DNA of 64,000 bases, taken from the NCBI GenBank assembly GCA_965277595.1, contig CBDIDH010000001.1, forward strand, positions 868,001-932,000. The letters are read 5' to 3'. Source of the DNA: CBDIDH01 sp965277595 (GTDB lineage: Bacteria; Planctomycetota; Planctomycetia; Isosphaerales; Isosphaeraceae). Each line of letters opens with the position of its first letter. Position 1 is the first letter of the stretch. Under the pieces are notes generated by a model. The model ran no database searches. It had not been told where the DNA came from and worked only from the letters and a program-made list of their open reading frames with translations. Of this stretch, positions 54,254 to 63,264 are shown piece after piece. The position numbers and the translations under genes are program-made.

Positions 54254-54467
54254 CCGTCGTCCCTCCCGTTCGATCGTCCGCCTTGATACCCCTGGCCCTC
54301 GCCGACAGTTTCAAGGTCCCGTTCACGCCGGACTCGATTCACGAGGATGGCAAGGTCGGACTCTTCGCTTTGTCATTCTCCCTGGCACCGATCGGGGCGA
54401 ACCACGCGATCATGAGCGGGCCTTTCTTTCCTGAAACTCAGGGGCGGGCGAGCCGGTAACCTCGGTC

Positions 54468-55649
54468 ATGAGCGACGCCACACTCACGCTGGAACCGGTC
54501 GTCCTGGAGCCCTTGCCCGAGCCTGTCCGAAGGCCTCTACGGCGGGCCATCGGCCGGGGTTCGCGGTGGCTTGGCCGGAAACTCGCCTCGGCAAGCGACT
54601 GGGTCTTCGGAGCGGTCGCGCTGACGGTCGGCCTTTCGGTTCTCGCCTCGGCGCCCGTCGCGGGGTTTCTCGCCTTTGGTTACCTGCTCGAAGCGGGGGG
54701 ACGCGTGGCCCGGTCGGGCCGCTTGCGAGATGGCTTCGTCGGCGTCCGCAAGGCGTCGCGGATCGGCAGCATGGTCATCGGCGTCGGGCTCTTCTGGCTC
54801 CCCTTGCAACTGGTCTCGTCGCTGGCGACCTCCGCGCAGTTGATCGACCCGGGCGGGGCGATCGCCCGGCGATGGAAGGTGGGCCTGGTTGTTCTCTCCA
54901 TCCTCGTCGCCCTCCACGTCATGGCCGCCTGCGCCCGAGGGGGCCGGATCAGACACTTCCTCTTGCCCTTCGGCAACCCCTTCTGGATCAGCAGGCGATG
55001 GAAGCAAGGCGGCGCCTATGCCTCGGCGCGCGACGCGGTCTGGTCGTTCGTGGCGTCCCTGCGCCTCCCCTATTATTTCCGGCTTGGCCTGCTCGGGTTT
55101 GTCGGCTCGATGGTCTGGCTGGCCTTGCCGGTCAGCCTGATCGCCGCCGGTCGGATCGTGCCGATTATCGCCCTGCCCGGTGTGCTCTTGCTGGGCCTCG
55201 CGGTCCTGCCGCTCCCCTTCTTGCAAGCGCGCTACGCCGCCGAAGGACGCTTCTGGGCCCTCTTTGAGATTCGGAGCGTTCGCGACCGGTTTCAACGTGC
55301 TCCCTGGGCCTTTGCCTTCGCGCTGGCGCTAACGTTCATCGCGGCCCTTCCGCTATATCTGCTCAAGATCGAGATGATTCCGCGCGAGACGGCCTGGCTT
55401 CCCGGCCTGGTCTTCCTGGCGTTCATTCTTCCCTCGCGGCTGATCGCCGGCTGGGCTTATGCCCGGTCTTCGCGCCGCGAGATACCCCGCCACGGCTTCT
55501 TTCGATGGACGGGGCGGCTCGGTCTGGTTCCCGTCGTGGCCCTCTACGTGCTCGTTGTCTTCCTCTCGCAGTATACGGCCTGGCGCGGGGTCTGGAGTCT
55601 CTACGAACAGCATGCCTTCCTTCTGCCGGTCCCCTTCCTGGGGATGTGA
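54468..55649 (+). CDS. Polytopic membrane protein, DUF4013-like
   Basis: A 393-residue membrane protein with an N-terminal soluble part of about 40 residues and roughly eight hydrophobic segments, for example VFGAVALTVGLSVLASAPVA, IGVGLFWLPLQLVSSLA, VGLVVLSILVALHVMAAC, LGLLGFVGSMVWLALPVSLI, IIALPGVLLLGLAVLPLPFL and LVPVVALYVLVVFL. The pattern APVAGFLAFGYLLEAGGRVARSGRLRDGF resembles DUF4013-type proteins, but I recognise no catalytic or transport motif. It is followed 92 bp later by the DUF2158 gene on the same strand. Function unknown. Confidence 0.65.
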   Translation: MSDATLTLEPVVLEPLPEPVRRPLRRAIGRGSRWLGRKLASASDWVFGAVALTVGLSVLASAPVAGFLAFGYLLEAGGRVARSGRLRDGFVGVRKASRIGSMVIGVGLFWLPLQLVSSLATSAQLIDPGGAIARRWKVGLVVLSILVALHVMAACARGGRIRHFLLPFGNPFWISRRWKQGGAYASARDAVWSFVASLRLPYYFRLGLLGFVGSMVWLALPVSLIAAGRIVPIIALPGVLLLGLAVLPLPFLQARYAAEGRFWALFEIRSVRDRFQRAPWAFAFALALTFIAALPLYLLKIEMIPRETAWLPGLVFLAFILPSRLIAGWAYARSSRREIPRHGFFRWTGRLGLVPVVALYVLVVFLSQYTAWRGVWSLYEQHAFLLPVPFLGM

Positions 55650-55741
55650 CGCGGACGCTTCGGATTTCTGAACACGAGACGCGGGCCGCTCGATAGTGAC
55701 GGGTGGTCCCTTATCTCGGTTGTCCTGTTCGGGAGACGGTG

Positions 55742-55942
55742 ATGGCGTTTGCGTCTGGCGACCTGGTTCAGTTGAAAAGCGGCGGCCCGACGATGACTGT
55801 CCAGTATGTGACGGATCTCGGCGTGGAAGATACCCGTTGCAAGTGGTTTGTCGGCAACGACCTTCGATGGTGCGACTTTGCTTCGGACTCGCTCGTGAAG
55901 ATCGAGCCGACACGGCAACAAACCGTGAACCTGCTTCGATGA
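55742..55942 (+). CDS. DUF2158 (YodC-like) small protein
   Basis: A 66-residue protein: FASGDLVQLKSGGPTMTVQYV followed by CKWFVGNDLRWCDFASDSLVKIE (in parts). This SH3-like pattern FxxGDxVxLKSGGPxMTV is the hallmark of the YodC/DUF2158 family. Members are small cytosolic proteins of unknown role, sometimes found in toxin or phage contexts, but nothing of the sort is seen here. Confidence 0.85.
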   Translation: MAFASGDLVQLKSGGPTMTVQYVTDLGVEDTRCKWFVGNDLRWCDFASDSLVKIEPTRQQTVNLLR

Positions 55943-55970
55943 CCTGACCTGAATTGATCCGCCCTTGTCA

Positions 55971-56342
55971 TCAATCCGGGAGAACGGAACGGAGCCGCTC
56001 CTGGGCCTTGGCCTTGTTCATGTCGGCCTTGCCAAAGCCAGGCAGAGCGCCGAGGGCTTCGGCCTGCTGCTGGGCGTCGGCATAGTTGCTGACGAGCATG
56101 ACCGGAACCTGAGCCAGGGCCGGATCGGCCTTCATTGCGCGGATCAGTTCGAGCCCCGATGATCCGTCGGCGTCGCTGATTCGATTGACCAGAACGAGAT
56201 CAAACGGCTTTTCCCGAAGGACCTCGATCGCGTCTTTCGAAGTCTCCGCGCCGACTACATCCGCCCTGAAATCTTTCAGAAGAAACCGCGCGATTGTGCT
56301 GTGATCGTATCCGCATTGACCGACATTCAAGATTTTGGGCAT
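55971..56342 (-). CDS. Pseudo-receiver domain protein lacking the phospho-acceptor Asp
   Basis: A 123-residue CheY-like fold in which the phosphorylation machinery is lost. The first strand ends in LNVGQCGYDHS, where the acidic pair should be. The phospho-Asp position is Asn (LVLVNRISDADGSSG), and the switch Thr/Ser region reads MLVSNYAD. The Lys in GFGKADM is present. It should therefore be phosphorylation-independent, acting perhaps as an adaptor or ligand-controlled switch. The ATG complementary to 56340-56342 is used; no other domain is attached. Neighbours do not include a histidine kinase. Confidence 0.75.
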   Translation of the reverse strand: MPKILNVGQCGYDHSTIARFLLKDFRADVVGAETSKDAIEVLREKPFDLVLVNRISDADGSSGLELIRAMKADPALAQVPVMLVSNYADAQQQAEALGALPGFGKADMNKAKAQERLRSVLPD

Positions 56343-56445
56343 CGAAACCTCCCAAGCTGACCTGCAACAAGGTGATCGAGTGGACCGGAAACCTCAAAGA
56401 TACCCGCAAGAACCGGACCGGAAGGACATTTCAGAGGAAAGGGTA

Positions 56446-56523
56446 AGAGGATTGCAAAGTCCCGAGGATCGAGGACCGAAAAAATTCTTCCTCTTTAATC
56501 ATTGGGTCCTGGTCATAGGTCGC
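56446..56523. repeat. 7-bp-unit hairpin repeat, partial
   Basis: The left end AGAGGATTGCAAAGTCCC is the family terminus; units GAGGATCGAGGACCGA follow, then an AT-rich centre and the inverted CATTGGGTCCTGGTCAT. The right terminus is lost. Confidence 0.7.
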
Positions 56524-56543
56524 CAGGCTTGTCGCGGAATAGT

Positions 56544-56610
56544 CGTAAGGTCAAAGGAAACAAGGCAACAGGAAAAATCTGCACTTTGTCCTTGTTCCTT
56601 TGGCGTTACG
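56544..56610. repeat. Second inverted-repeat type (AAGGAACAAGG arms)
   Basis: CGTAAGGTCAAAGGAAACAA with GG (56544-56565) and the inverted arm CCTTGTTCCTTTGGCGTTACG (56590-56610, 21 bases read in two parts) pair with one bulge and two mismatches. A related stretch, CGTAACGAAAAGGAACAAAA, lies at 25983 beside the ArsR-family gene. Confidence 0.65.
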
Positions 56611-57086
56611 TTAAAAAAGCCTGCATTACGCAGGACCCCTAAAGAGGCCGGACCGGTCGGCAATCGCTCGGAAGTCAGGCTAAAGTCAGCCGCGCGAGGA
56701 ATCCTGGCGACTGCGGAGACGCTCGGGAGGGTTCCTCAGAGAAGATCGTTGAGCCAGTCTGTTCTCGCCTCACTCCAGGCGTGCGCGGAATCTCACGTCA
56801 ATGCGCGCGGTCTGACTCTCCGCGTCCACTTCTTCCGCGCGGCTTTTCAAAGGAAATTCCAGGCGTCGCGTCCCATTCAAGAGCAAGTCATCAGGACGTT
56901 TCGGAGCGTAAGATGAACTCTGAGGCCAGCCATTCGCTTGCGCGGATCTTTTCTAGTTTTGGAGAGAAAAATTACAATTGCGAAATCGATAGACGAGCGA
57001 CATAATACCTCGCGTACTGATCTCTGGCGTATGCAATGGCGAAGATCTGCCCTGAAAATTAAGCTCCTTTAGTCAAGGCCCCCCCC

Positions 57087-59642
57087 ATGACTAGCGAATC
57101 GCTTGAACCGATTGGCTCTGCGCTCTCCGGCGGGCGTTACGAGATCACGTCAAAACTCGGCGAAGGAGGCATGGGGGCGGTCTATCGCGCCAAGGATCAT
57201 AATCTGGGCGCGGATGTCGTCATCAAGTTGCCGCACCGGTCAATGGTGACGGATGCCGAGTTTTCGCGGCGATTCCGGGATGAAGTGAGGTCCTTGGTCC
57301 GGCTTTCGCACCCGCATATCGTCAAGGTTACCGATGTCGGCGAATGGATGAGCATTCCCTTCGCGGTCCTTCAATTTCTGCCAGGCGGAAGCCTGGAAGA
57401 GCGCCAGGCCGCCTGGCGAGGGTCCGCGGCGCTCGCGTCACTGGGGGGTTGGCTCGGTCCCGTCGGCGGTGCCCTGGATTACGTTCATTCGCAGGGCATG
57501 GTCCACCGCGACGTGAAACCGGCCAATATCCTCTTCGATGGCCAGGGACACGCCTTTCTTGGCGACTTCGGCGTCGTGAAGGTGCTGGCCGCGGCGAGCG
57601 AGCGCTCGCAAACCAAGGCCATGACCGGAACCGGCATGGTGCTTGGCACTCCGCACTACATGGCCCCCGAACTGATCATGGGCGATCCGTTCGACGGTCG
57701 GGTTGATCAGTACGCGCTGGCGGTCACGGCGTACGAGCTTCTCTGTGGACGTCGCCCGTTTGAGCACGACGTGCCGACCCGCGTCTTGATGATGCAGACG
57801 GTCGACGCCCCTCCCAGCCCTTCGGCGCACTGCAACGGAATGCCCGCCCGGATGGAGTCGGCTCTGCTCCGCGGTCTGGCCAAGAATCCGAATGATCGCT
57901 ATCCGTCATGCGCGGCCTTCGCCGCCGCGATGGTCGAGGCCTCCGGCGTCGGCCGAGGAGCGCAGGCCGGTCGGGCACGTCTTCGATGCGACTCTTGCGG
58001 GCAAACCATGACCGTCTCGGTCGAGGCCCTGGCCAAACTCAGCCGATCGGGCCGGACCGAGCCTTGCCCGCGTTGCAAGGCCCCGCTCGACCTGACCGCC
58101 GGAACAGCGTCGGTCCTGCCGCCGGCTCCCTCGGGCGAGATGGCCAGGGGGAATACCGCCGTTTTGGAAGTGGGAAGCGGGACCGGCGAGCTGAAAACGC
58201 CGGCCGTTGCCACGCCCGAGACATCGAAACGGAGCGGAACGGTCCTCATCGGCGGTAGTACCGCGGAAACTCTGGCGGAGACCGTCCCGACGCTCGGTGC
58301 CGACCTCGGAATCGTGACGGTGAAGATCGAGACCCAACCCCGGCAACCGACTGTTGCCGCGACGGAGCCTGTTGTCTCAACGACCGGCAATCCCCCCTGG
58401 GTGCCGATCGGCCTGGCCGCGGCCGCGGTGATCTTGATCGCCGGGACGGGCTTCTACTGGGCCTCCGCCTCGACACCGCCCGCGGTCGCGATGGTCAAGA
58501 CGCAAGAAGTCGATTCTTTCCCCGTCCGCTCGGTTTGGTCTCGTCAAAAGTCGGCCCGCAAGAGACCAATAGCCGCCGCGACCTCCAATCCCGCCCCTTC
58601 GCTTGACGGTCTAGATTTTGAGAGCAAGACCGGCAGGTCTCTCTCCTCCTCGCCCGATCGCGAGCCCGACTCACCGGACGGATCGCCGCAACAGGTCGCT
58701 TTCCAGACAGGTGGCAAAAAGAGCACCCGCGGGTTGCTTGGGACATCAACAGGCGATCGCCCGTCGAACGTGAGCAACACCACGATGTCGGGTGACTCGA
58801 TCACCTCCGGCGCGGAGAAATCCGCCAACCCCCGCACCTCCAGGGACGCTGAGCCCCGACCGTCTCCCAAGGCGGTCACCGCCGTCCAGGAACCAGACCC
58901 GATTCCCGACGATCAAAACCCTTCCGCGAAAAATATTCCCCTCGCCAAGATTCTGGCGAGCCCCAATGCTTACGCGGGCCAGCTCATCACCCTGGAGCAG
59001 GTCTATTGCGTCGGCCGGACCCCCTGGCAGATGCCCGACGGATCGCTTCGGGTCGAACTGATCGAGAGCCGGCTCAAGCTCACCCCGACCGAGGCCGTGG
59101 TCGAATTCGGGTCCAAACGGTACGTACTCGGTCTTGATAGTCGCCTGGCCGACCGCTTGAGCAAGATGGAAAAGATGTCCATCGCCTCGAATCAGCCTCC
59201 AGAAAAACCAGACTGGATTCTCCAACCCGCCGATCTGACCGTGAAGATCAATGACAAGACGCCCTCAGGCGATGAACCCGCGGGCCGGATTGTTCGCATC
59301 GAGATGTTTGAAGGATTCGACAATCAGATCCGGGGCACCGCCAAGTTGATTTACGTGGTTCGCTTCCGAACACTGACCCTCACCGCGAATAGTGAGACGT
59401 CTCAGTATGGCAATGCGGACGAATGGAAAAAACCACCCAAACTTGGTCGTGCGTATAATGCCCTTCAAGATGTCTTCAAATCGAATCTGCAACGTAAGAG
59501 TCAGATGAAATGGGCTCAGGTTAACGCTCAGATGAATAGCATTATTTCGGCGGGGATGAGACAAAGCGCGGCGGAACAGGCCGCGACCGATGCTCGCGCC
59601 CGGCGGCTCGCAACGACGCCTGCTAATATGCTGGCTCCTTGA
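57087..59642 (+). CDS. Transmembrane Ser/Thr protein kinase with zinc-ribbon linker
   Basis: An 851-residue bacterial Hanks-type kinase. The catalytic domain (about residues 17-280) has the glycine loop LGEGGMGAVYRA, the ATP Lys in VVIKLPH, HRDVKPANILFD near residue 140, DFGVVK near 159 and the MAPEL motif. A Cys-rich linker follows (LRCDSCGQTMTV near residue 300 and CPRCKAPLDL near 327), which probably forms a zinc ribbon. A single membrane helix lies at about 438-460 (GLAAAAVILIAGTGFYW). The outside part (about 390 residues) begins with a disordered Ser/Pro-rich linker and ends in an unrecognised folded domain (about 620-780). The next exported gene follows 13 bp after the stop, so an operon is likely. 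Confidence 0.93.
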   Translation: MTSESLEPIGSALSGGRYEITSKLGEGGMGAVYRAKDHNLGADVVIKLPHRSMVTDAEFSRRFRDEVRSLVRLSHPHIVKVTDVGEWMSIPFAVLQFLPGGSLEERQAAWRGSAALASLGGWLGPVGGALDYVHSQGMVHRDVKPANILFDGQGHAFLGDFGVVKVLAAASERSQTKAMTGTGMVLGTPHYMAPELIMGDPFDGRVDQYALAVTAYELLCGRRPFEHDVPTRVLMMQTVDAPPSPSAHCNGMPARMESALLRGLAKNPNDRYPSCAAFAAAMVEASGVGRGAQAGRARLRCDSCGQTMTVSVEALAKLSRSGRTEPCPRCKAPLDLTAGTASVLPPAPSGEMARGNTAVLEVGSGTGELKTPAVATPETSKRSGTVLIGGSTAETLAETVPTLGADLGIVTVKIETQPRQPTVAATEPVVSTTGNPPWVPIGLAAAAVILIAGTGFYWASASTPPAVAMVKTQEVDSFPVRSVWSRQKSARKRPIAAATSNPAPSLDGLDFESKTGRSLSSSPDREPDSPDGSPQQVAFQTGGKKSTRGLLGTSTGDRPSNVSNTTMSGDSITSGAEKSANPRTSRDAEPRPSPKAVTAVQEPDPIPDDQNPSAKNIPLAKILASPNAYAGQLITLEQVYCVGRTPWQMPDGSLRVELIESRLKLTPTEAVVEFGSKRYVLGLDSRLADRLSKMEKMSIASNQPPEKPDWILQPADLTVKINDKTPSGDEPAGRIVRIEMFEGFDNQIRGTAKLIYVVRFRTLTLTANSETSQYGNADEWKKPPKLGRAYNALQDVFKSNLQRKSQMKWAQVNAQMNSIISAGMRQSAAEQAATDARARRLATTPANMLAP

Positions 59643-59655
59643 AGGGTGATCGCTC

Positions 59656-60675
59656 ATGTCCCGATCCACGCCGATGGCGTTCGTGCTCATCATGGGAGCG
59701 TTCGCGGGACGAGCCGCCGCACAGGGAAATATGTTCGTCGGTCCAGGATCGACCGGACAGGGAGATGTTCTCCGCGGCGAAGGGATCGCACTTCAGGGCG
59801 CGGGGTTATACAATCTTTACTCCGCCGAGGGCGAGGCGATCAACGCCAACACGATGATCAACGTTAATGAGTACGTTTATCAATCGATCAGGCACGAGGA
59901 CGCGGAGAAGGCGAAGCGGCGGGCCGCCTCGCGAGCGCGTCGTCTCGCCAATTACAACCAGATTCGAGACCGCGTCGAGCACGACCCCAATCAGAACGAC
60001 CTGATGAAGGGAAGTGCCCTGAACGCCCTCTTTGAACAACTCACCGGTTCCAAGATTCACCCATCGTCCTATCGATCGAATTCGTTCCAGCTTGATGCGA
60101 ACATCATCAAGAGGATTCCCTTCTTCTACGGACCGCAACAGGCGACGATCGCGATGTCGCGAATCTTGCCCGAGGGGAAGTGGCCGATCGCCCTCCGTGG
60201 CCCGGAATTCGATCGAGAGCGTCGCGGGTACAAGACCGCTATTGATGCGGTTCTGGAATTGCAGATTGACGGTAAGACCTCGCGTGAATCGCTCGCCGCG
60301 CTTGACGCGTCGATCCGAAGCCTCTTTGAGAGACTGGATCAGGTGATTCCTCCAGAAAAAGACGCGCTCTATCTGGAAGCCAAGAATTACTTGCGTCGTC
60401 TCGACACGTCCAAGGAGTTGATGAAGAAAAGAGAGATTGAGCTGATCATGGGTCAAATCGACCGATATAACGGAACGTCGGTCCATGACCTCGTGGTTTT
60501 CATGCAAAATCACAACCTGCGGTTCGCCGTGCCCGAGATCGGCGACGAACGCGCGGCGTATCCCAAGCTTTACGCCGCGATGCGAGAACAACTTGACGAG
60601 TTGAATGAGGCTTTGAGGCCGGGTGATCGGCCCGCTCGTGACCAGAACGAGGAATCGAAAGGCGGGAACCGATGA
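59656..60675 (+). CDS. Exported hypothetical protein in kinase locus
   Basis: A 339-residue protein with a signal peptide (MAFVLIMGAFAGRAAA). The next part has Gly-rich repeats (GPGSTGQGDVLRGEGIALQG). Residues about 70-150 are helical and basic (HEDAEKAKRRAASRARRLAN), and the C-terminal half is mainly helical (SIRSLFERLDQVIPPEKDAL, YLRRLDTSKELMKKREIELI). No enzymatic motif is seen. It lies between the kinase (13 bp upstream) and the M48 protease (4-bp overlap ATGA), so the three genes are one operon. It may be a substrate or structural partner of either. Confidence 0.75.
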   Translation: MSRSTPMAFVLIMGAFAGRAAAQGNMFVGPGSTGQGDVLRGEGIALQGAGLYNLYSAEGEAINANTMINVNEYVYQSIRHEDAEKAKRRAASRARRLANYNQIRDRVEHDPNQNDLMKGSALNALFEQLTGSKIHPSSYRSNSFQLDANIIKRIPFFYGPQQATIAMSRILPEGKWPIALRGPEFDRERRGYKTAIDAVLELQIDGKTSRESLAALDASIRSLFERLDQVIPPEKDALYLEAKNYLRRLDTSKELMKKREIELIMGQIDRYNGTSVHDLVVFMQNHNLRFAVPEIGDERAAYPKLYAAMREQLDELNEALRPGDRPARDQNEESKGGNR

Positions 60676-61835
60676 CAACCTCGGCCCGATACTCGACGTT
60701 CGCCGTCCTGGCTTGCCTCTATCCGGCTCTCGCGATTACTCTGATCCATGCCGAGGGCCGGACTTACCGCGAGTCACTACGAAAGGCCCTCGCCTCCCAG
60801 CCGGCCGCACCGATCCAGAACCTTCCCGAAGACCCGATCGCCTCCGAGACCTCGACGCCTCCAGAAACGTCAGGCCGACCCTTGCTCACCTCGGAGGAAC
60901 GATCTTCCGAGGGATCTTCCGAGAAGCCCTCGAGCACCGTCGATCAAACGCCTCCCGCCGCCTCGGCCCTGGCGCCATCAGCCTCAAAAGCGAAGACCAC
61001 GGAGAAAACCGGGGCTCTCGCGGCGGTTTCGGGTCGGCCGTCCCCCTTGCCAAGCTTCGTCGGACCGTCCAAGACCCGCGCGTCTACTCCCACGAGAGCG
61101 CGGAACTTGTCAACCTTTTCCCTCGATATCGCCAGTCTGACCCATCTGACTCCCGATCAGGAAGCGCAACTCGGAAGTGAATTGAACAACCTGATTCTCT
61201 CGATCTATCCAGTTGATCCCGAGGGGGATCTTCAGCGGGTCCGACGCGCCGCCTCCCCCGTGCTCGCCACCGTCACGAGGAAGGAGGTAAAATATCAGTT
61301 TGTTGTTCTCGACTCCGACGAGGTCAACGCTTTCTCCTTGCCCGGCGGATATATTTACATCTCCAGCGCTCTCTTTCGTCTTGTCGGCGAGGGGACCAGT
61401 CTTGAAGAAGACTATGCGCTTCAGTTCGCGCTCGCTCACGAAATTGCGCACGTCGACCTCAAGCACGACCTGGAATTTGTCGCCCGCAATAATGCGGGCA
61501 GCAAGGTCAAGGGCGACGAATTCCTGAACTTCTTTCTGGTGCCCATTGGACTTGGCTACCCCGACACGCAGGAATTCGCGGCCGACATCTGGGCCTATCA
61601 GCGGTTAATCGGGCGTCTCGATCGGTCTCGACGGGAAACGCTGATGTTCCTCGTCAAGTTCCAGGGGCACGCGGAGAGAAACGGGTTCAAAAACGGCCGA
61701 GCGTTGTCCGATACGAAGTCGGATCTGATGCTGGTCGAGCGCCACTACCGAAACCACCCAGCGGCCTGGGACAGGTTCGAACGGCTCAAAGCGCTCTCGA
61801 ACGCGGCCTCGGGGTCGAAGCCGCCGCCGCGTTAA
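60672..61835 (+). CDS. M48-family metalloprotease, exported
   Basis: A 387-residue protein with an N-terminal hydrophobic segment (TFAVLACLYPALAITLIHA) as signal or anchor. A Pro/Ser-rich spacer of about 110 residues precedes the protease domain. The zinc site is HEIAH (LAHEIAHVDLKHDLEF, residues about 256-260), with the third ligand Glu in a downstream helix (probably DTQEFAADIWAYQRL). The leading motif VNAFSLPGGYIYISSALFRL is characteristic of M48 peptidases such as BepA and HtpX relatives. Probably acts in envelope quality control. The start shares an ATGA overlap with the upstream gene, and the last 50 bp are antisense to the end of the FHA-membrane gene. Confidence 0.9.
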   Translation: MTTSARYSTFAVLACLYPALAITLIHAEGRTYRESLRKALASQPAAPIQNLPEDPIASETSTPPETSGRPLLTSEERSSEGSSEKPSSTVDQTPPAASALAPSASKAKTTEKTGALAAVSGRPSPLPSFVGPSKTRASTPTRARNLSTFSLDIASLTHLTPDQEAQLGSELNNLILSIYPVDPEGDLQRVRRAASPVLATVTRKEVKYQFVVLDSDEVNAFSLPGGYIYISSALFRLVGEGTSLEEDYALQFALAHEIAHVDLKHDLEFVARNNAGSKVKGDEFLNFFLVPIGLGYPDTQEFAADIWAYQRLIGRLDRSRRETLMFLVKFQGHAERNGFKNGRALSDTKSDLMLVERHYRNHPAAWDRFERLKALSNAASGSKPPPR

Positions 61836-63243
61836 AGACGGCCGCGGTACCCCAGCCCAGAATCATGGCGAGCAAGGCGTGTGTCACGGTTCGCGGTCCC
61901 GTCCGATCCGTTTTTGCCGGGAAGTAGGGCTCGATCAGGTCGTCTTCCGCGTCGCTCGCTGTCGACCGCCGATCGGAGTCGATCAGAAGTAGACCTTCAA
62001 ACGTCCAGCGCGACGGATTGAGCTCACCCAGGGTTTTCGCCCAACCGGGTAAAGCCTTCCAGACTTTCGCCTCGCCTCCCAACCCCAAAAGCGGCACAAA
62101 AAGAACCGTCGCCGCCACCCAGGTCAGGGGCGTCCGAGGAATGATTGGGCTCAGAGTCAGGCCCATCGCCAGTGCGGCGGCAGAGCCCAGACCCAGAAGG
62201 CCCAGAATGGCCATCGCATGCCCCAGATTTCCGTTGAATGTCAGAGACAAGGCCCAGACAATCAGGCATTCCACCAGACAGACCAGGGCAGCGACGCCCG
62301 CTCGAACCGCCCAGCGCTGAAGGCCAGCCGAGAGAGGCCGACCCGCCGCAAGACCGCAGAGCAGTCCAAGACCAACGGCCATGACGCTGATCCGGGACAG
62401 TCGAACGGCAATGGCCTGCAACTTCGCGGCCGAGACCTGAGCGGGTCCCAGCACTCGCGCGGGAATTCCAGCCTGGCCAATCGCCAGCAGCGCTGCGAGC
62501 GATCCAAGGATGAGGATAAGTCCCCAGATCCAAGCCCGCCGCCCCTCGGCCTGCAACTCCTCGCTCAGAACCGTCCCGAGCGTCTCCGCCGTCGGCGCAT
62601 CGAGAGCTGATGCGTCCGAAACCCGAATCAATGTCACCGGCCTCGACGCGGGAGGCGCCAAAACCTGCGTCTGAGCCGCGGGGAGGGGTTCGACGGCGAG
62701 GACCATCGAGACACTTCCCAGGCCAAGCAGGTCGCCGGCGCGAGCCGTCGCGACCCGATCGACGCGAACGCCATTGATGAACGTCCCGTTGGCCGACCCC
62801 AGGTCCTCGACCACGACGCTGCCGTCATTCCGGCGAATCAGTCGCGCATGTCGCCCCGAGACGACCGGCAGGTTCACCACCTTGTCACACGACTCGTCTC
62901 GGCCGATGACAACGGGCGACGGCCCGACCTTGACCTCGTCCTGGCTCAACCCGAGCGCCTCAAAGACGCGAGCGGCGGGCAGAAGATAATTGCCCAGATA
63001 AATGGCATCAGTCGGCGTCACGGGCAGGCGTCCCGAGGCCCGTCCGGGCGTGCCGATCGCCGTTCCATTGGCGGACCCGAGGTCTTCAATGGTCGCCTCT
63101 CCCGGGCGTCCTTCCCAGATCGCCCGGGCGTGATAGCCCGAAACCGTGGGAAGGTTCACGACAAGGTCATTGTCGGGCTCGCGACCGATTCTCAGCACCT
63201 TGGGAACCGTCGAGAGCGCCTCGGAGGGAGGGTTCATGGACAT
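61786..63243 (-). CDS. Membrane protein with two FHA domains
   Basis: A 485-residue protein with two tandem FHA domains: the first at residues about 15-90 (LRIGREPDNDLVVNLPTVSGYHARAI, DLGSANGTAIG) and the second at about 105-180 (VVIGRDESCDKVVNLPVVSGRHARLI, DLGSANGTFING). Both retain the Arg, Ser and His that contact phosphothreonine. Five or six hydrophobic helices follow between about 235 and 470. It probably docks phosphorylated proteins at the membrane, for which the kinase upstream is an obvious source. The stop is antisense to the end of the M48 gene by 50 bp. The next FHA gene ends 21 bp upstream of its start. Confidence 0.9.
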   Translation of the reverse strand: MSMNPPSEALSTVPKVLRIGREPDNDLVVNLPTVSGYHARAIWEGRPGEATIEDLGSANGTAIGTPGRASGRLPVTPTDAIYLGNYLLPAARVFEALGLSQDEVKVGPSPVVIGRDESCDKVVNLPVVSGRHARLIRRNDGSVVVEDLGSANGTFINGVRVDRVATARAGDLLGLGSVSMVLAVEPLPAAQTQVLAPPASRPVTLIRVSDASALDAPTAETLGTVLSEELQAEGRRAWIWGLILILGSLAALLAIGQAGIPARVLGPAQVSAAKLQAIAVRLSRISVMAVGLGLLCGLAAGRPLSAGLQRWAVRAGVAALVCLVECLIVWALSLTFNGNLGHAMAILGLLGLGSAAALAMGLTLSPIIPRTPLTWVAATVLFVPLLGLGGEAKVWKALPGWAKTLGELNPSRWTFEGLLLIDSDRRSTASDAEDDLIEPYFPAKTDRTGPRTVTHALLAMILGWGTAAVFNAAAASTPRPRSRAL

Positions 63244-63264
63244 GAAGAAAGACGCCTCGGGCCG

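Larger units (their letters stand above)
56343..57086. other. Long intergenic region with two hairpin repeats
   Basis: About 740 bp between divergent genes (pseudo-receiver and kinase). It contains a partial copy of the 7-bp-unit repeat (56446-56523) and a second type of inverted repeat (56544-56610). The rest is AT-richer near the kinase gene (56940-57086), where its promoter should lie. No gene is seen. Confidence 0.5.

Noticed and set aside
56978..57008. Promoter of the kinase gene (TTGCGA and TAATAC)
   Set aside because: The spacer is 19 bp and both boxes deviate from consensus; not strong enough to list.
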